DNA of 64,000 nucleotides, taken from NCBI RefSeq assembly GCF_036946495.1, contig NZ_JAQIIX010000002.1:2728001-2792000 (forward strand), read 5' to 3'. A model generated the notes under the pieces. It saw only the letters and a list, made by a program, of their open reading frames with translations. It had not been told where the DNA came from and made no database searches. The translations under genes were made by a program, and so were the position numbers. Origin of the DNA: Mycolicibacterium neoaurum. GTDB taxonomy: Bacteria; Actinomycetota; Actinomycetes; Mycobacteriales; Mycobacteriaceae. Below, piece after piece: positions 1 through 8,186 of this stretch (positions are counted from its first letter, which is position 1; each line of letters starts with the position of its first letter).

Positions 1-1
1 G

Positions 2-244
2 CGCAGCCTGGCCGCTGAGGTCGCCGGATCCGGGGTACGAGTCAACGCTGTCGCACCCGGACCCACCGATACTCCGCTGCTGGATGCCCATTCCCCATGG
101 CGGGCACAGGAATACCTGGATACTCTGCCGCTGCGCAGGCTGGCCACCCCGGACGAGGTGGCCCGCTGTGTCGAATATCTGGTCTGCGACGCGACGTTCA
201 GTGTCGGCGATGTGGTCAACGTCAACTCGGGAGCGGTGATATGA
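2..244 (+). CDS. SDR-family oxidoreductase, C-terminal fragment
   Basis: The window opens inside this gene, so only the last 80 residues are visible. They carry the C-terminal SDR signature (NAVAPGPTDTP, then RLATPDEVARCVEYL, then GDVVNVNSG), which shapes the substrate pocket and the end of the Rossmann fold. The catalytic Ser-Tyr-Lys residues lie upstream of the window, so cofactor and substrate cannot be judged. The stop codon overlaps the ATG of the next SDR by four bases (ATGA), so the two are translationally coupled and probably act on successive or related hydroxyl/keto intermediates of one catabolic pathway. Confidence 0.9.
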   Translation, partial: RSLAAEVAGSGVRVNAVAPGPTDTPLLDAHSPWRAQEYLDTLPLRRLATPDEVARCVEYLVCDATFSVGDVVNVNSGAVI

Positions 245-990
245 GCAGGGTCGCGCTGATCACGGGCGCGGCGCAGGGGATGGGTGCGGCGCACGCGCGT
301 CGGCTCGCCGGCCGGGGAATGACGGTTGCCGTCAACGATATTCGTCCCAGTGCGGAACTGGACGCGCTGGCCGAGGAGACCGGCGGATTCGCCGTTGCCG
401 GTGACGTGTCCGATCCGCAGGAATGCCTGCGCATCGCCGACACTGTGGCCGAGCGCACCGGCCGACTCGATGTACTGGTGGCCAACCACGCGTACATGAC
501 GATGGCCCCGCTCCTCGAGCACGATGAGCAGGATTGGTGGCGCATCGTCGACACCAACCTCGGTGGCACCTACCACCTGATACAGGCCGTGCTGCCACAC
601 ATGCGGGCCAGGGCCGAAGGGCGCATCGTGGTGATCGCCAGCGAGTGGGGTGTCACCGGATGGCCGGAGGCGACCGCCTACGCGGCCGCCAAATCCGGGC
701 TGATCGCCTTGGTCAAGGGTCTCGGCCGCGAACTGGCGCCGGAGGGGATCATCGTCAACGCGGTCGCGCCGGGCGTCACCGATACTCCGCAACTTCAGGT
801 CGACGCCGATGCCGCCGGAATCGACCTGGCGGACATGCACGAACGGTATGCGGCGGGAATTCCGTTGGGTCGCATCGGTAGACCCGATGAGATCTCGGCG
901 GCGGTCGAGCTGCTCGCCGATTTCCAGGTGGCGGCAATCGTCGGGCAGGTCGTCTCGTGCAACGGCGGATCGACCAGGAGCAGAGCATGA
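241..990 (+). CDS. SDR-family NAD(P)-dependent oxidoreductase
   Basis: Complete classical short-chain dehydrogenase of 249 residues. The nucleotide-binding motif TGAAQGMG is near residue 8, the catalytic Ser lies in VVIASEWG near residue 137, and Tyr/Lys are in YAAAKSG near 150. Asp in VNDIRP after the second beta strand suggests NAD(H) preference. The ATG at 241 overlaps the stop of the upstream SDR and is chosen over an upstream in-frame start because the SDR fold begins here. Its own stop overlaps the ureohydrolase start (ATGA), so it sits in a tight operon. The alcohol or ketone substrate is unknown. Confidence 0.9.
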   Translation: MSRVALITGAAQGMGAAHARRLAGRGMTVAVNDIRPSAELDALAEETGGFAVAGDVSDPQECLRIADTVAERTGRLDVLVANHAYMTMAPLLEHDEQDWWRIVDTNLGGTYHLIQAVLPHMRARAEGRIVVIASEWGVTGWPEATAYAAAKSGLIALVKGLGRELAPEGIIVNAVAPGVTDTPQLQVDADAAGIDLADMHERYAAGIPLGRIGRPDEISAAVELLADFQVAAIVGQVVSCNGGSTRSRA

Positions 991-1979
991 CGGAAAGGGA
1001 GCCGGTGGACGGCCAGGACAGATACGTGCGGTCGGCGTCGGGAAATATCGGACAGGTGAACGCGCAGCAGGTGCCGCGCTATGCCGGGCTGGCGACCTTC
1101 GCCCGCCTGCCGCAGCGTCACGAGGTGCCGCGCCACGATATCGCCGTCGTCGGGGTGCCGTTCGACAGTGGGGTGACCTACCGGCCGGGGGCCCGGTTCG
1201 GTCCGGCCGCCATCCGCGAGGCCTCCAGGTTGCTCAAGCCCTACAACCCGGCTCAGGACATAAGTCCGTTCGCGCAGGCGCAGGTCGTCGATGCCGGGGA
1301 TATCGCGGCGAACCCGTTCGATATCGATGCCGCGGTCGACGAGGTGCGCGAGGGTATCGCTGCGCTGTTGACCAACCCGCAGCAGCGGGTGCTGACCTTC
1401 GGTGGTGATCACACCATCGCGCTGCCCGCGCTGCAGGCGGTCAGCCGCGTGCACGGGCCGGTCGCCCTGGTGCACTTCGACGCCCACCTGGACACCTGGG
1501 ACACCTACTTCGGCGCACCGTGTACGCATGGCACGCCGTTTCGCCGCGCTGCCGAGCAGGGGTTGCTGGTCAAGGGACACTCCGCGCACGTCGGGATCCG
1601 CGGATCGCTTTATGACAGAGCGGATCTGCTCGATGACGAGTCGTTGGGATTCACCATCGTGCACTGCCGCGATATCGACCGCATCGGAATAGACGGTGTC
1701 ATCGAACGAATCCGGGAGCGGGTGGGCGAGCACCCGGTCTACGTCTCGATCGATATCGATGTGCTCGACCCGGCGTTCGCGCCGGGGACAGGTACTCCGG
1801 AGATCGGCGGTATGACCAGCCGGGAGCTGGTGGCCATCCTGCGGGCGATGCGCGGTCTGCACATCGTCGGCGCGGATGTCGTCGAGGTGGCACCGGCCTA
1901 TGACAGCGCCGACGTGACAGCGGTGGCCGCGGCCAATATCGGCTACGAGTTGATCACCCTGATGGCCGAAAATGTCTGA
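987..1979 (+). CDS. agmatinase/arginase-family ureohydrolase
   Basis: A 330-residue ureohydrolase-fold enzyme expected to hydrolyse a guanidino compound to urea and an amine with a dinuclear Mn centre. All metal-ligand motifs are present: FGGDHT (near residue 140), HFDAHLDTWDTYFG (near 165) and SIDIDVLDPAFAPGTGTPE (near 260). The THGTPFRRA stretch is typical of the agmatinase/guanidinobutyrase branch rather than arginase. The ATG at 987 overlaps the SDR stop and removes a spurious ten-residue extension. The 3' end overlaps the deacetylase gene by 8 bases. The exact guanidino substrate cannot be read from sequence; the two SDRs and the CE4 enzyme suggest it is not plain agmatine degradation. 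Confidence 0.88.
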   Translation: MTEREPVDGQDRYVRSASGNIGQVNAQQVPRYAGLATFARLPQRHEVPRHDIAVVGVPFDSGVTYRPGARFGPAAIREASRLLKPYNPAQDISPFAQAQVVDAGDIAANPFDIDAAVDEVREGIAALLTNPQQRVLTFGGDHTIALPALQAVSRVHGPVALVHFDAHLDTWDTYFGAPCTHGTPFRRAAEQGLLVKGHSAHVGIRGSLYDRADLLDDESLGFTIVHCRDIDRIGIDGVIERIRERVGEHPVYVSIDIDVLDPAFAPGTGTPEIGGMTSRELVAILRAMRGLHIVGADVVEVAPAYDSADVTAVAAANIGYELITLMAENV

Positions 1980-2811
1980 ATTACGCTGGCCTGAAGGCAA
2001 GGTCGCGGCCGCGGCCTTCACCTTCGATGTGGATGCCGAGTCGGCGGTGCTGTGGGGCAATGAGTCGGTGGCAGCCCGGATGAGCGTGATGAGCCATCAG
2101 GCCTACGGTCCGCTGGTGGGTATCCCGCGCATTCTCGACCTGCTGGACCGGCATCAGATCCGATCGACGTTCTTCGTGCCGGGGCATACCGCGCATCGCT
2201 ATCCGGAGGCGGTGCGGTCGATCGTCGCCGCGGGGCATGAGATCGCCCACCACGGGTATCTGCACGAGCAGCCGACGGCGCTGACGCTGGAGGAGGAGAT
2301 CGAGGCGCTCGACCGCGGGTTGGAGGCCCTGGCCGAGGTTGCCGGGGTACGCCCGAGTGGGTACCGCGCGCCGATGTGGGATCTGTCCTGGCGGACACCG
2401 GAACTGCTCGCCGAGCGTGGATTCCTGTACGACTCGTCGCTGATGGATTCCGATCATCCGTATGAGCTTGCGGTGGGATCGCGCTCGCTGGTCGAGATCC
2501 CGATCCAGTGGGCGCTCGACGATTGGGAGCAGTACTGCTATCTGCCGGATATCTACAGCGGAACCATCGAGAGTCCACGTAAGGCCCGCGAGCTGTGGCA
2601 ACTGGAGTTCGATGCGCTGCGCACCGCCGGGGCGTGCTGGGTGCTGACCAATCATCCATTCCTGACCGGACGGGCATCGCGCGCAGCCGAACTCGGTGAC
2701 CTGATGCGTTACGTCGTGGAACACACCGACGTGTGGACGACGAGCCTGAGTGAGATCGCCGAGCACGTGCGCACGCTCGGGCTGGCGCCGCGCACCATCA
2801 CCCGACCCTGA
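1972..2811 (+). CDS. polysaccharide deacetylase (CE4/NodB) family hydrolase
   Basis: A 279-residue protein of the NodB-homology fold. FTFDVDAE near residue 18 supplies the metal-binding and catalytic Asp pair, HxxxH-type ligands lie in AHHGYLHE near 88, and GYRAPMW near 130 matches motif 3. There is no signal peptide or membrane anchor, so it is probably cytoplasmic. That argues against peptidoglycan or chitin as substrate and for the small-molecule branch of the family (HP0310- or PuuE-allantoinase-like), which cleaves amide bonds of small metabolites. It overlaps the ureohydrolase by 8 bases, which supports successive C-N bond hydrolysis. The gene ends 2 bases before the convergent FUSC gene. 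Confidence 0.85.
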   Translation: MSELRWPEGKVAAAAFTFDVDAESAVLWGNESVAARMSVMSHQAYGPLVGIPRILDLLDRHQIRSTFFVPGHTAHRYPEAVRSIVAAGHEIAHHGYLHEQPTALTLEEEIEALDRGLEALAEVAGVRPSGYRAPMWDLSWRTPELLAERGFLYDSSLMDSDHPYELAVGSRSLVEIPIQWALDDWEQYCYLPDIYSGTIESPRKARELWQLEFDALRTAGACWVLTNHPFLTGRASRAAELGDLMRYVVEHTDVWTTSLSEIAEHVRTLGLAPRTITRP

Positions 2812-2813
2812 AA

Positions 2814-4901
2814 TCAGCCGCGCGGGTACAGCAGTTCCAACTCACCTAAGTGGGCCGCGACGGTCAGCAGCGGCAGTGCCGCCGATACCGCGAGCTCGTC
2901 GTGGGTGTTCTCGGCGCGCAGTGCCAACACGAAATCATCACTGATCGGCGGCCCCGAGAGGCCTTGCCGGCATACCGCTTCGGCGTGTTCTTCAAGTAGT
3001 TCCCGCGCTCGCGGATAGACCCCGTGCGGAGGTGGCATGACATCGGCGATCAGCTCGGCGGCAGCACGCAGGCGGACCACCCGATTGGCCGCGCGCACCG
3101 TGGGGGCGCGCCGGTCGGCGTGCCCGCCGTTCTCCGAAAGATACTGTCGGAGTGTGTCATCGAGTATCCGGCTGGCCTCGAGAGCGCGACGGCTCAGCGT
3201 GAAGACGCGATTGTCGGCGGTCTCGGAGGCGCCCCGGATGACCCGCAGCACACCGGCTTTGAGCAACTCCGCGCCGGCGGCATGGGCCCGACTGACCGCC
3301 CTGCTGACCTGCGTGGACGCGCCGCGGGGCCACAGCAGCACCGATACGGCGACACCCACGAGCGCCCCGACCACGACATCCTCGACCCGGATCAGTCCGA
3401 CGGCCCACCCCGACGGCTGGATCAGGTTGAAGATGATCAGCACCATCATCGTGAACGCGGCCTGGCCGGCGACGAATGACGCGATCTCGGGCACGAAGGC
3501 CGAGCCGAAGGCCACCACCGGCAACAACATCCACATGACCACCGGGTCGACGCCCACCAGTTCGATGACGGCGACCCCGATGGCGAAGCCCAAGGCCGTG
3601 CCCGCCACGGCGCGCAGCACCCGGGTACCCGTGGTCAACGCGCTGCTGCGCAACACCGACAACGCACCCAGCACCACCCAGAATCCGTGTTCGACCGGGA
3701 ACACGTGGGTGACCGCGACGGCAAGGGCCAGACCCAGTCCGGTGCGCACGCTGTTGCGCACCACGAGTGCGCGACCCGCCAGGAATCCCTTGGTGATCTG
3801 TGCGACGGCGGTGGTCTCGGGCATCACCCAGTCCGCGGCACCGGTCCGGGGCAACCCGCGGCCCAGCACCCGCGCCCAGACCGGCCGGGCGTCGGCCAGC
3901 GCGGCATTGCGGATGATGCGCCCTGTGACCCCGACCGTCGCCGAGAACGTACGGCGCCCCAGCAGGCTGCGCCCGACCTCGACGGCGGTGTCGTCATCGG
4001 GTATCGCCAGAATCTGCTCGATGTCCTCGCGGTAGCGGCCCTGCGCGACCTTGCGCAGCTCGTCGAGGGCGGTGCTGAGGTCGGCACCCCGGGCCGCGCG
4101 CAGCCGGGGATCCGAGATCTGCAGCACCGCCGTGCAGTCGCGGAGCACCGCGACGATGGCCGGCCGCATATCGCCCAGAGCCGGCCCGGTGTGATCGGTG
4201 ATCTGATCCGCCAGCCACCCCAGGTCGTCGACGACGCGGACCAGCGCCCGGCTGCCCGCCGTCAGGGCGACTGGCCGGAAGTCGGCGTTGACGAAGTTGG
4301 CCCACAGCGCGTTCATCGCGCGGGTGACATCTCTGGTCGAGCCCGCCGCCTCCAGACAGTCGGCGAGCGCGCGGCACACTCCCGCCGCGTGGCGACGAAG
4401 GTCGTCGTGATGCCTTGGCGGGAACAGGAACAATGCGGCGGGCACGCACACGGCCAACGCGACCAACCAGCCCGTCAGGCGTTCACCGATGGGCCCGGGC
4501 GAGGTGCAGGCCGGTAACACGAAGGTCAGCAGAGTGGCGCGCTGCCCGGCGGCGACGGTCTCGCTGAGCACCCCGCTGAACATCACGGTGACACCGAGCA
4601 CGAACATCAACCCGACACTGAGCCATGGGTACGGCGCGACCAGGGTGCCCACCGTGATCAGCACGGCACCGTTGAACGCGAGACCCGCGTAGGCCAGCGC
4701 GCGCGCCTCCCGGTTTCCCGGGAAGTCGGTGATGATCAGCAGCGCGACCGACCCGAAGATGGCGAACATGGGTGCCTGGCTGTTGCCGGCCACCAGGAAG
4801 CTGGCGGCCGCGGCGATCGGCACCACGATGGCGGCCCTGGCCGCTCGGCGCAGTGCGTCGTACTCGGGGTCGCGCTGCTGTAACCAGTCCAGGATCCGCA
4901 T
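2814..4901 (-). CDS. FUSC-family (aromatic acid/fusaric acid resistance type) membrane transporter
   Basis: A 695-residue integral membrane protein with the duplicated FUSC layout. An N-terminal block of about five to six membrane spans (residues 20-160) is followed by a cytoplasmic region (160-370), a second membrane block (380-530) with the VVLGALSVLRSS motif, and a C-terminal cytoplasmic helical tail. Proteins of this family export aromatic carboxylic acids or other amphiphiles, but substrates are known for few of them. It lies 14 bases downstream of the SDR at 4916-5785 on the same strand, so both are probably on one transcript. The ATG at 4901 gives the family's usual N-terminus. Confidence 0.85.
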   Translation of the reverse strand: MRILDWLQQRDPEYDALRRAARAAIVVPIAAAASFLVAGNSQAPMFAIFGSVALLIITDFPGNREARALAYAGLAFNGAVLITVGTLVAPYPWLSVGLMFVLGVTVMFSGVLSETVAAGQRATLLTFVLPACTSPGPIGERLTGWLVALAVCVPAALFLFPPRHHDDLRRHAAGVCRALADCLEAAGSTRDVTRAMNALWANFVNADFRPVALTAGSRALVRVVDDLGWLADQITDHTGPALGDMRPAIVAVLRDCTAVLQISDPRLRAARGADLSTALDELRKVAQGRYREDIEQILAIPDDDTAVEVGRSLLGRRTFSATVGVTGRIIRNAALADARPVWARVLGRGLPRTGAADWVMPETTAVAQITKGFLAGRALVVRNSVRTGLGLALAVAVTHVFPVEHGFWVVLGALSVLRSSALTTGTRVLRAVAGTALGFAIGVAVIELVGVDPVVMWMLLPVVAFGSAFVPEIASFVAGQAAFTMMVLIIFNLIQPSGWAVGLIRVEDVVVGALVGVAVSVLLWPRGASTQVSRAVSRAHAAGAELLKAGVLRVIRGASETADNRVFTLSRRALEASRILDDTLRQYLSENGGHADRRAPTVRAANRVVRLRAAAELIADVMPPPHGVYPRARELLEEHAEAVCRQGLSGPPISDDFVLALRAENTHDELAVSAALPLLTVAAHLGELELLYPRG

Positions 4902-4915
4902 CGGCGACGAGTGTC

Positions 4916-5785
4916 TTAAGACGACTCGGTGACGCCGCGCTTCATGAAGACACCCAGCAGACCCGGCGCCACGCTGTCGATCGCCTTAGCAGTGACCGCC
5001 ATGCGTGGGGCGATGCGCACCGGTCGGGTCTTCGCGGCGGTGACCATCCAGTCGGCGGCCTCCTCGGCGGACAGGCCGGGCATCGCGACGAACTCCTTGG
5101 TCGGCTCGATCATCGGTGTCTTCACCAGCGGGTAGTACAGCGTCGTCGAGTGCACGCCCTTGCCCGACCATTCGGTCTCGGCCACCCGGCTGATCGCCGT
5201 CAGCGCCGCCTTGGAGGCCTGGTACGCCCCGAACAGCGGGGAGGACTCGTTCATCACACCCCAGGTCGAGACGTTGATGACGTGGCCGTCGCCGCGGGCG
5301 ATCATGCCGGGCACCAGGGCGCGCATCAGCCGCAGCGGGGCGTAGTAGTTGAGCGTCATGGTGCGCTCGAGATCGTGCCAGCGGTCCAGCGACTCGATGA
5401 GCGGGCGGCGGATGGACCGGCCGGCATTGTTGATCAGGATGTCGATACCGCCGTGGCTTTCGAGGGCCTTGGCGGCGAGCGCGTCGACGGCGTCCAGATC
5501 CGACAGGTCGGCGGTGATCGCCTCGGCGATGCCGCCGTTGTCCCGGATCTTCGCGGTGACGGTCTCGAGCAGCTCGGCGCGCCGGGCAACCACGATCACG
5601 CTGGCACCCAGCTTGGCCAACTTGAGCGCCGACGCCTCACCGATACCGGAGGACGCCCCCGTGATCAGGATGCGCTTGCCGCGTAGTTCGACCTCGGGGC
5701 CGCGGCCCAGGTATTCGGTCAGTGGGGGACGCATGCTGGTCAACAGCACCGCGTCCGAGATTCGGCGCAGGGGGTTCTTGCTCAC
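4916..5785 (-). CDS. SDR-family oxidoreductase (Rv0547c-like)
   Basis: A 289-residue classical SDR with a 35-residue N-terminal extension before the Rossmann fold. TGASSGIG (near residue 42), NNAG (near 121), the catalytic Ser in NVSTWG and Tyr-Lys in YQASKAA are all present. Its position beside menB and its sequence character match the M. tuberculosis Rv0547c neighbourhood, where the SDR directly adjoins menB. Here a DUF559 gene with flanking palindromes separates the two. The extension and the C-terminal TRPVRIAPRMAVTAKAID resemble fatty acyl/lipid-acting SDRs, but the substrate is not known. Confidence 0.88.
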   Translation of the reverse strand: MSKNPLRRISDAVLLTSMRPPLTEYLGRGPEVELRGKRILITGASSGIGEASALKLAKLGASVIVVARRAELLETVTAKIRDNGGIAEAITADLSDLDAVDALAAKALESHGGIDILINNAGRSIRRPLIESLDRWHDLERTMTLNYYAPLRLMRALVPGMIARGDGHVINVSTWGVMNESSPLFGAYQASKAALTAISRVAETEWSGKGVHSTTLYYPLVKTPMIEPTKEFVAMPGLSAEEAADWMVTAAKTRPVRIAPRMAVTAKAIDSVAPGLLGVFMKRGVTESS

Positions 5786-5797
5786 CGCGACAGTCTA

Positions 5798-5846
5798 GAT
5801 TTCGGCGCGCAAACGCTCGCTCACCGAGCGTCAGCGCGCCGAAATC
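5798..5846. repeat. 49-bp palindromic repeat, copy A
   Basis: Outer arms GATTTCGGCGCGC and GCGCGCCGAAATC pair over 13 bp. An inner stem ACGCTCG/CGAGCGT closes a CTCAC loop, and two-base internal loops separate the stems. It differs from copy B (6736-6784) at one base only, and identity stops exactly at the palindrome ends. The right arm contains the stop codon and last codons of the DUF559 gene (5831-5846). It could serve as a terminator, but the exact duplication at both gene flanks points to a dispersed REP-like element. Confidence 0.9.
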
Positions 5847-6691
5847 GCAGACAGAATGGTCGCGATGACACGGTCGGGGTACTCCGAGAGGTCGAGCCAG
5901 GTGAAGCGCAGGACCTGCCAGCCGTGCACGATCAGGTAGTTCTGCCGACGCCGGTCATTGGTGAACGCGTCCGGGTCGGTGTGAAAGGCCCAGCCGTCGA
6001 CCTCGACCGCGATCATCCGTTCGGCAAAGGCGACATCGATGAAGTACGGCCCTGCCGGGACGTTGGCCCGCCAGCCGGTGATGTCCGCCTGCCGCAGCAG
6101 CTTGATCAACAATCGTTCCGCGGCGGATCGAGAACCGTCCGCCGCGGCGAGGAGCAGGCGCCGCGCTGCCGGCGAACCGTATCGACCCTTGTTGCGGGTC
6201 TGCGCACGCCATAGATCACGCAGCTCGGAGTCGCCCTGTAGGGCACGGTCCATGATGCGGGCGCCACCGCCCCGGCGCACGGCCGCCTCCACGATCGTGA
6301 GCGGGCGCGCCGTCAGTGGAAGGCCACGGTGCACGGCGACGTCGGCTGGATCGAGGTCACGGCGACGAACGCGGCTGCCGGGGTGGGTGCGGCCATGGCT
6401 GTTGCGCGGCACGGTGACCTCCGCGATTGCCGGCGGGTATTGGGTGAATCCATACCACCACGCGGCGGCCAAGCCACTGGCGACCGCGTCATCGCCGTAA
6501 CCCCAGACCGCGGCACGAATGCGTGCAGCATCGGTGAACGGGCGGTCGTCGACGAAGTACACCCCCTGTGAACACCGCCGCCAAACCCCGGAACCGATGC
6601 GCCTGCGCACGGCTTGCGGGCTGATCCCGCACCGCCCGGCTTGGGCGAGGGTGATGACACCGTCGTGGTCGCGTAGATAATCCTCGAGCAC
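5831..6691 (-). CDS. AbiEi-like / DUF559 (restriction-endonuclease-fold) protein
   Basis: About 286 residues. The N-terminal 55 residues form a winged-helix/AbiEi-type module (ITLAQAGRCGISPQAVRRRI, then GVYFVDD). The C-terminal 110 residues are a DUF559 very-short-patch-repair-like nuclease fold, with the segment FIDVAFAERMIAVEVDGW holding the D...ExD-type acidic residues and RRRQNYLIVHGWQVLRFTW following. The GTG at 6691 is preferred because everything upstream is arginine-rich, unlike the family, and covers the palindrome. Such proteins are usually described as AbiEi-type antitoxin-like or Vsr-like endonucleases; the function is untested. No partner gene (AbiEii toxin, methylase) is adjacent. 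The gene interrupts the SDR-menB adjacency and is bracketed by the two 49-bp palindromes, which suggests insertion as a cassette. Confidence 0.75.
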   Translation of the reverse strand: MLEDYLRDHDGVITLAQAGRCGISPQAVRRRIGSGVWRRCSQGVYFVDDRPFTDAARIRAAVWGYGDDAVASGLAAAWWYGFTQYPPAIAEVTVPRNSHGRTHPGSRVRRRDLDPADVAVHRGLPLTARPLTIVEAAVRRGGGARIMDRALQGDSELRDLWRAQTRNKGRYGSPAARRLLLAAADGSRSAAERLLIKLLRQADITGWRANVPAGPYFIDVAFAERMIAVEVDGWAFHTDPDAFTNDRRRQNYLIVHGWQVLRFTWLDLSEYPDRVIATILSAISAR

Positions 6692-6735
6692 ACGACTTTG
6701 GACGCAGGCGCACCGCTTGCGGTTCCATCCCCGAC

Positions 6736-6784
6736 GATTTGGGCGCGCAAACGCTCGCTCACCGAGCGTCAGCGCGCCGAAATC
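6736..6784. repeat. 49-bp palindromic repeat, copy B
   Basis: Matches copy A (5798-5846) at 48 of 49 positions and lies in the same orientation, so the pair forms direct repeats around the DUF559 gene. The single change (position 6, C to G) breaks one outer-stem base pair. It occupies the gap between the DUF559 start and the menB stop, ending one base before the menB stop codon (6786-6788), so it may also act as the menB terminator. Confidence 0.9.
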
Positions 6785-6785
6785 A

Positions 6786-7688
6786 TCAGAAGTAGCGCGG
6801 GAAGCCGCTCCAGTCGGGATCACGTTTCTCCAGGAAGGCATCCCGGCCCTCCACGGCCTCATCGGTCATATACGCCAACCGGGTTGCCTCACCCGCGAAT
6901 ACCTGCTGGCCGACCAGCCCGTCGTCGATCAGGTTGAAACCGAACTTCAACATCCGGATCGCCTGGGGGGACTTGCCGTTGATCTCGGCCGCCCACTGCA
7001 GGCCGGTGCTCTCCAGCTCGTCGTGGTCGACGACCTCGTTCACCGCGCCCATCTGATACATCGTTTCGGCGTCGTAGGCGCGGCCGAGGAAGAAGATCTC
7101 GCGGGCGAACTTCTGCCCGGTCTGGCGTGCGAGGTAGGCGCTGCCGAACCCGCCGTCGAAGCTGCCCACATCGGCGTCGGTCTGCTTGAAACGGGCGTGC
7201 TCGCGGCTGGCCAGCGTCAGATCACAGGTGACGTGGAGGCTGTGCCCGCCGCCGGCGGCCCAGCCATTGACCAGGCAGATGACGACCTTGGGCATGAACC
7301 GGATGAGGCGCTGCACCTCCAGGATGTGCAACCGGCCCGCGCGGGCGATATCGACGGTCTCCGCTGTCTCCCCGGAGGCGTATTGGTAACCGCTGCGGCC
7401 GCGGATGCGCTGGTCACCGCCCGAGCAGAAGGCCCAGCCGCCGTCCTTGGGCGACGGGCCGTTACCGGTCAGCAGGATCACCCCGACATCGGGGGACATC
7501 CGGGCATGATCAAGCACCCGGTAGAGCTCGTCGACGGTGTGCGGACGGAACGCGTTCCGCACCTCGGGACGGTCGAAGGCGACCCGTACCGTCGGTTGCG
7601 GTTTTCCGTCGATGACGTGCCGGTGATAGGTGATATCGGTCAGCTCGAAGCCGGCGACCGGCTGCCACAGCGCAGGGTCGAAAGTCAT
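6786..7688 (-). CDS. menB: 1,4-dihydroxy-2-naphthoyl-CoA synthase MenB
   Basis: A 300-residue crotonase-fold enzyme that cyclises o-succinylbenzoyl-CoA to 1,4-dihydroxy-2-naphthoyl-CoA in menaquinone synthesis. Diagnostic features are RVAFDRPEVRNAFRP, the oxyanion-hole region FCSGGDQRIRGRSGY (the MenB-specific GDQ..RG loop), GWAAGGGHSLHV, and DADVGSFDGGFGSAYLAR with the active-site Asp. The ATG at 7688 yields the family N-terminus MTFDPALWQPV; the open frame continues upstream but without homology-like sequence. It is divergent from the small lipoprotein gene at 7792 and lies in the same genomic neighbourhood as menC, menD, menG and menJ. Confidence 0.96.
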   Translation of the reverse strand: MTFDPALWQPVAGFELTDITYHRHVIDGKPQPTVRVAFDRPEVRNAFRPHTVDELYRVLDHARMSPDVGVILLTGNGPSPKDGGWAFCSGGDQRIRGRSGYQYASGETAETVDIARAGRLHILEVQRLIRFMPKVVICLVNGWAAGGGHSLHVTCDLTLASREHARFKQTDADVGSFDGGFGSAYLARQTGQKFAREIFFLGRAYDAETMYQMGAVNEVVDHDELESTGLQWAAEINGKSPQAIRMLKFGFNLIDDGLVGQQVFAGEATRLAYMTDEAVEGRDAFLEKRDPDWSGFPRYF

Positions 7689-7791
7689 TCCCCGACTGTA
7701 TTCACGGTGTTTCGCCGGAGACAGTGCGGGGTACAAAGCGCGGCGACGAAGTGAATGGGGCGTGACTCGGCGCCATGACAAGGAGGACACG

Positions 7792-8067
7792 ATGAGGCGT
7801 ACAGCGGCGGCGTTTATGGCGGCTGGTGCGGCGGCTGCGATGTTGGTCGGCTGTTCACCGTCGGTCACCGGTGGTGACACCGCGTGCAAGGACTTCACCG
7901 GTGCCGACGAGAAGACTCAGAACGAGGCCGTCACCAAGATGCTGAAGGACGAGAAGGGATCCGACCCGCAGCAGGTCGAGATCAGCGGCACGCGTCTGGC
8001 CGTGCAAACCTGGTGCCAGACGCTGGGCACCCCGGATTCCAAGATCAAGGAGGCTCCGCACCTGTAG
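7792..8067 (+). CDS. small HdeA-like putative lipoprotein
   Basis: A 91-residue exported protein. A lipobox (AAAMLVGC, Cys near residue 21) follows a short hydrophobic signal, and the mature part has two cysteines (DTACKDF and QTWC) that could form one disulfide. The spacing and the acidic/amide-rich helix resemble the HdeA/HdeB acid-stress chaperone fold, but the similarity is weak by eye. A strong Shine-Dalgarno AAGGAGG at 7780-7786 fixes the ATG at 7792. The gene is monocistronic, divergent from menB, and followed by a hairpin at 8101-8130. Confidence 0.75.
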   Translation: MRRTAAAFMAAGAAAAMLVGCSPSVTGGDTACKDFTGADEKTQNEAVTKMLKDEKGSDPQQVEISGTRLAVQTWCQTLGTPDSKIKEAPHL

Positions 8068-8100
8068 CGGAGCCAGGTATCTGATCACGAGTCAGTCGGA

Positions 8101-8130
8101 AACGGCGGCCCTGTTCGCGGGGCCGCCGTT
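8101..8130 (+). terminator. GC-rich stem-loop after the HdeA-like gene
   Basis: Arms AACGGCGGCCC and GGGCCGCCGTT form an 11-bp perfect stem with an 8-base loop, beginning 33 bases after the stop at 8067. There is no long U tract, as is common for mycobacterial terminators. Confidence 0.65.
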
Positions 8131-8186
8131 CTGCTGTTCGGCGCCGAAAGGCACGGGATCGCCGCGCCGGCGGTAGCGTGCCGACC

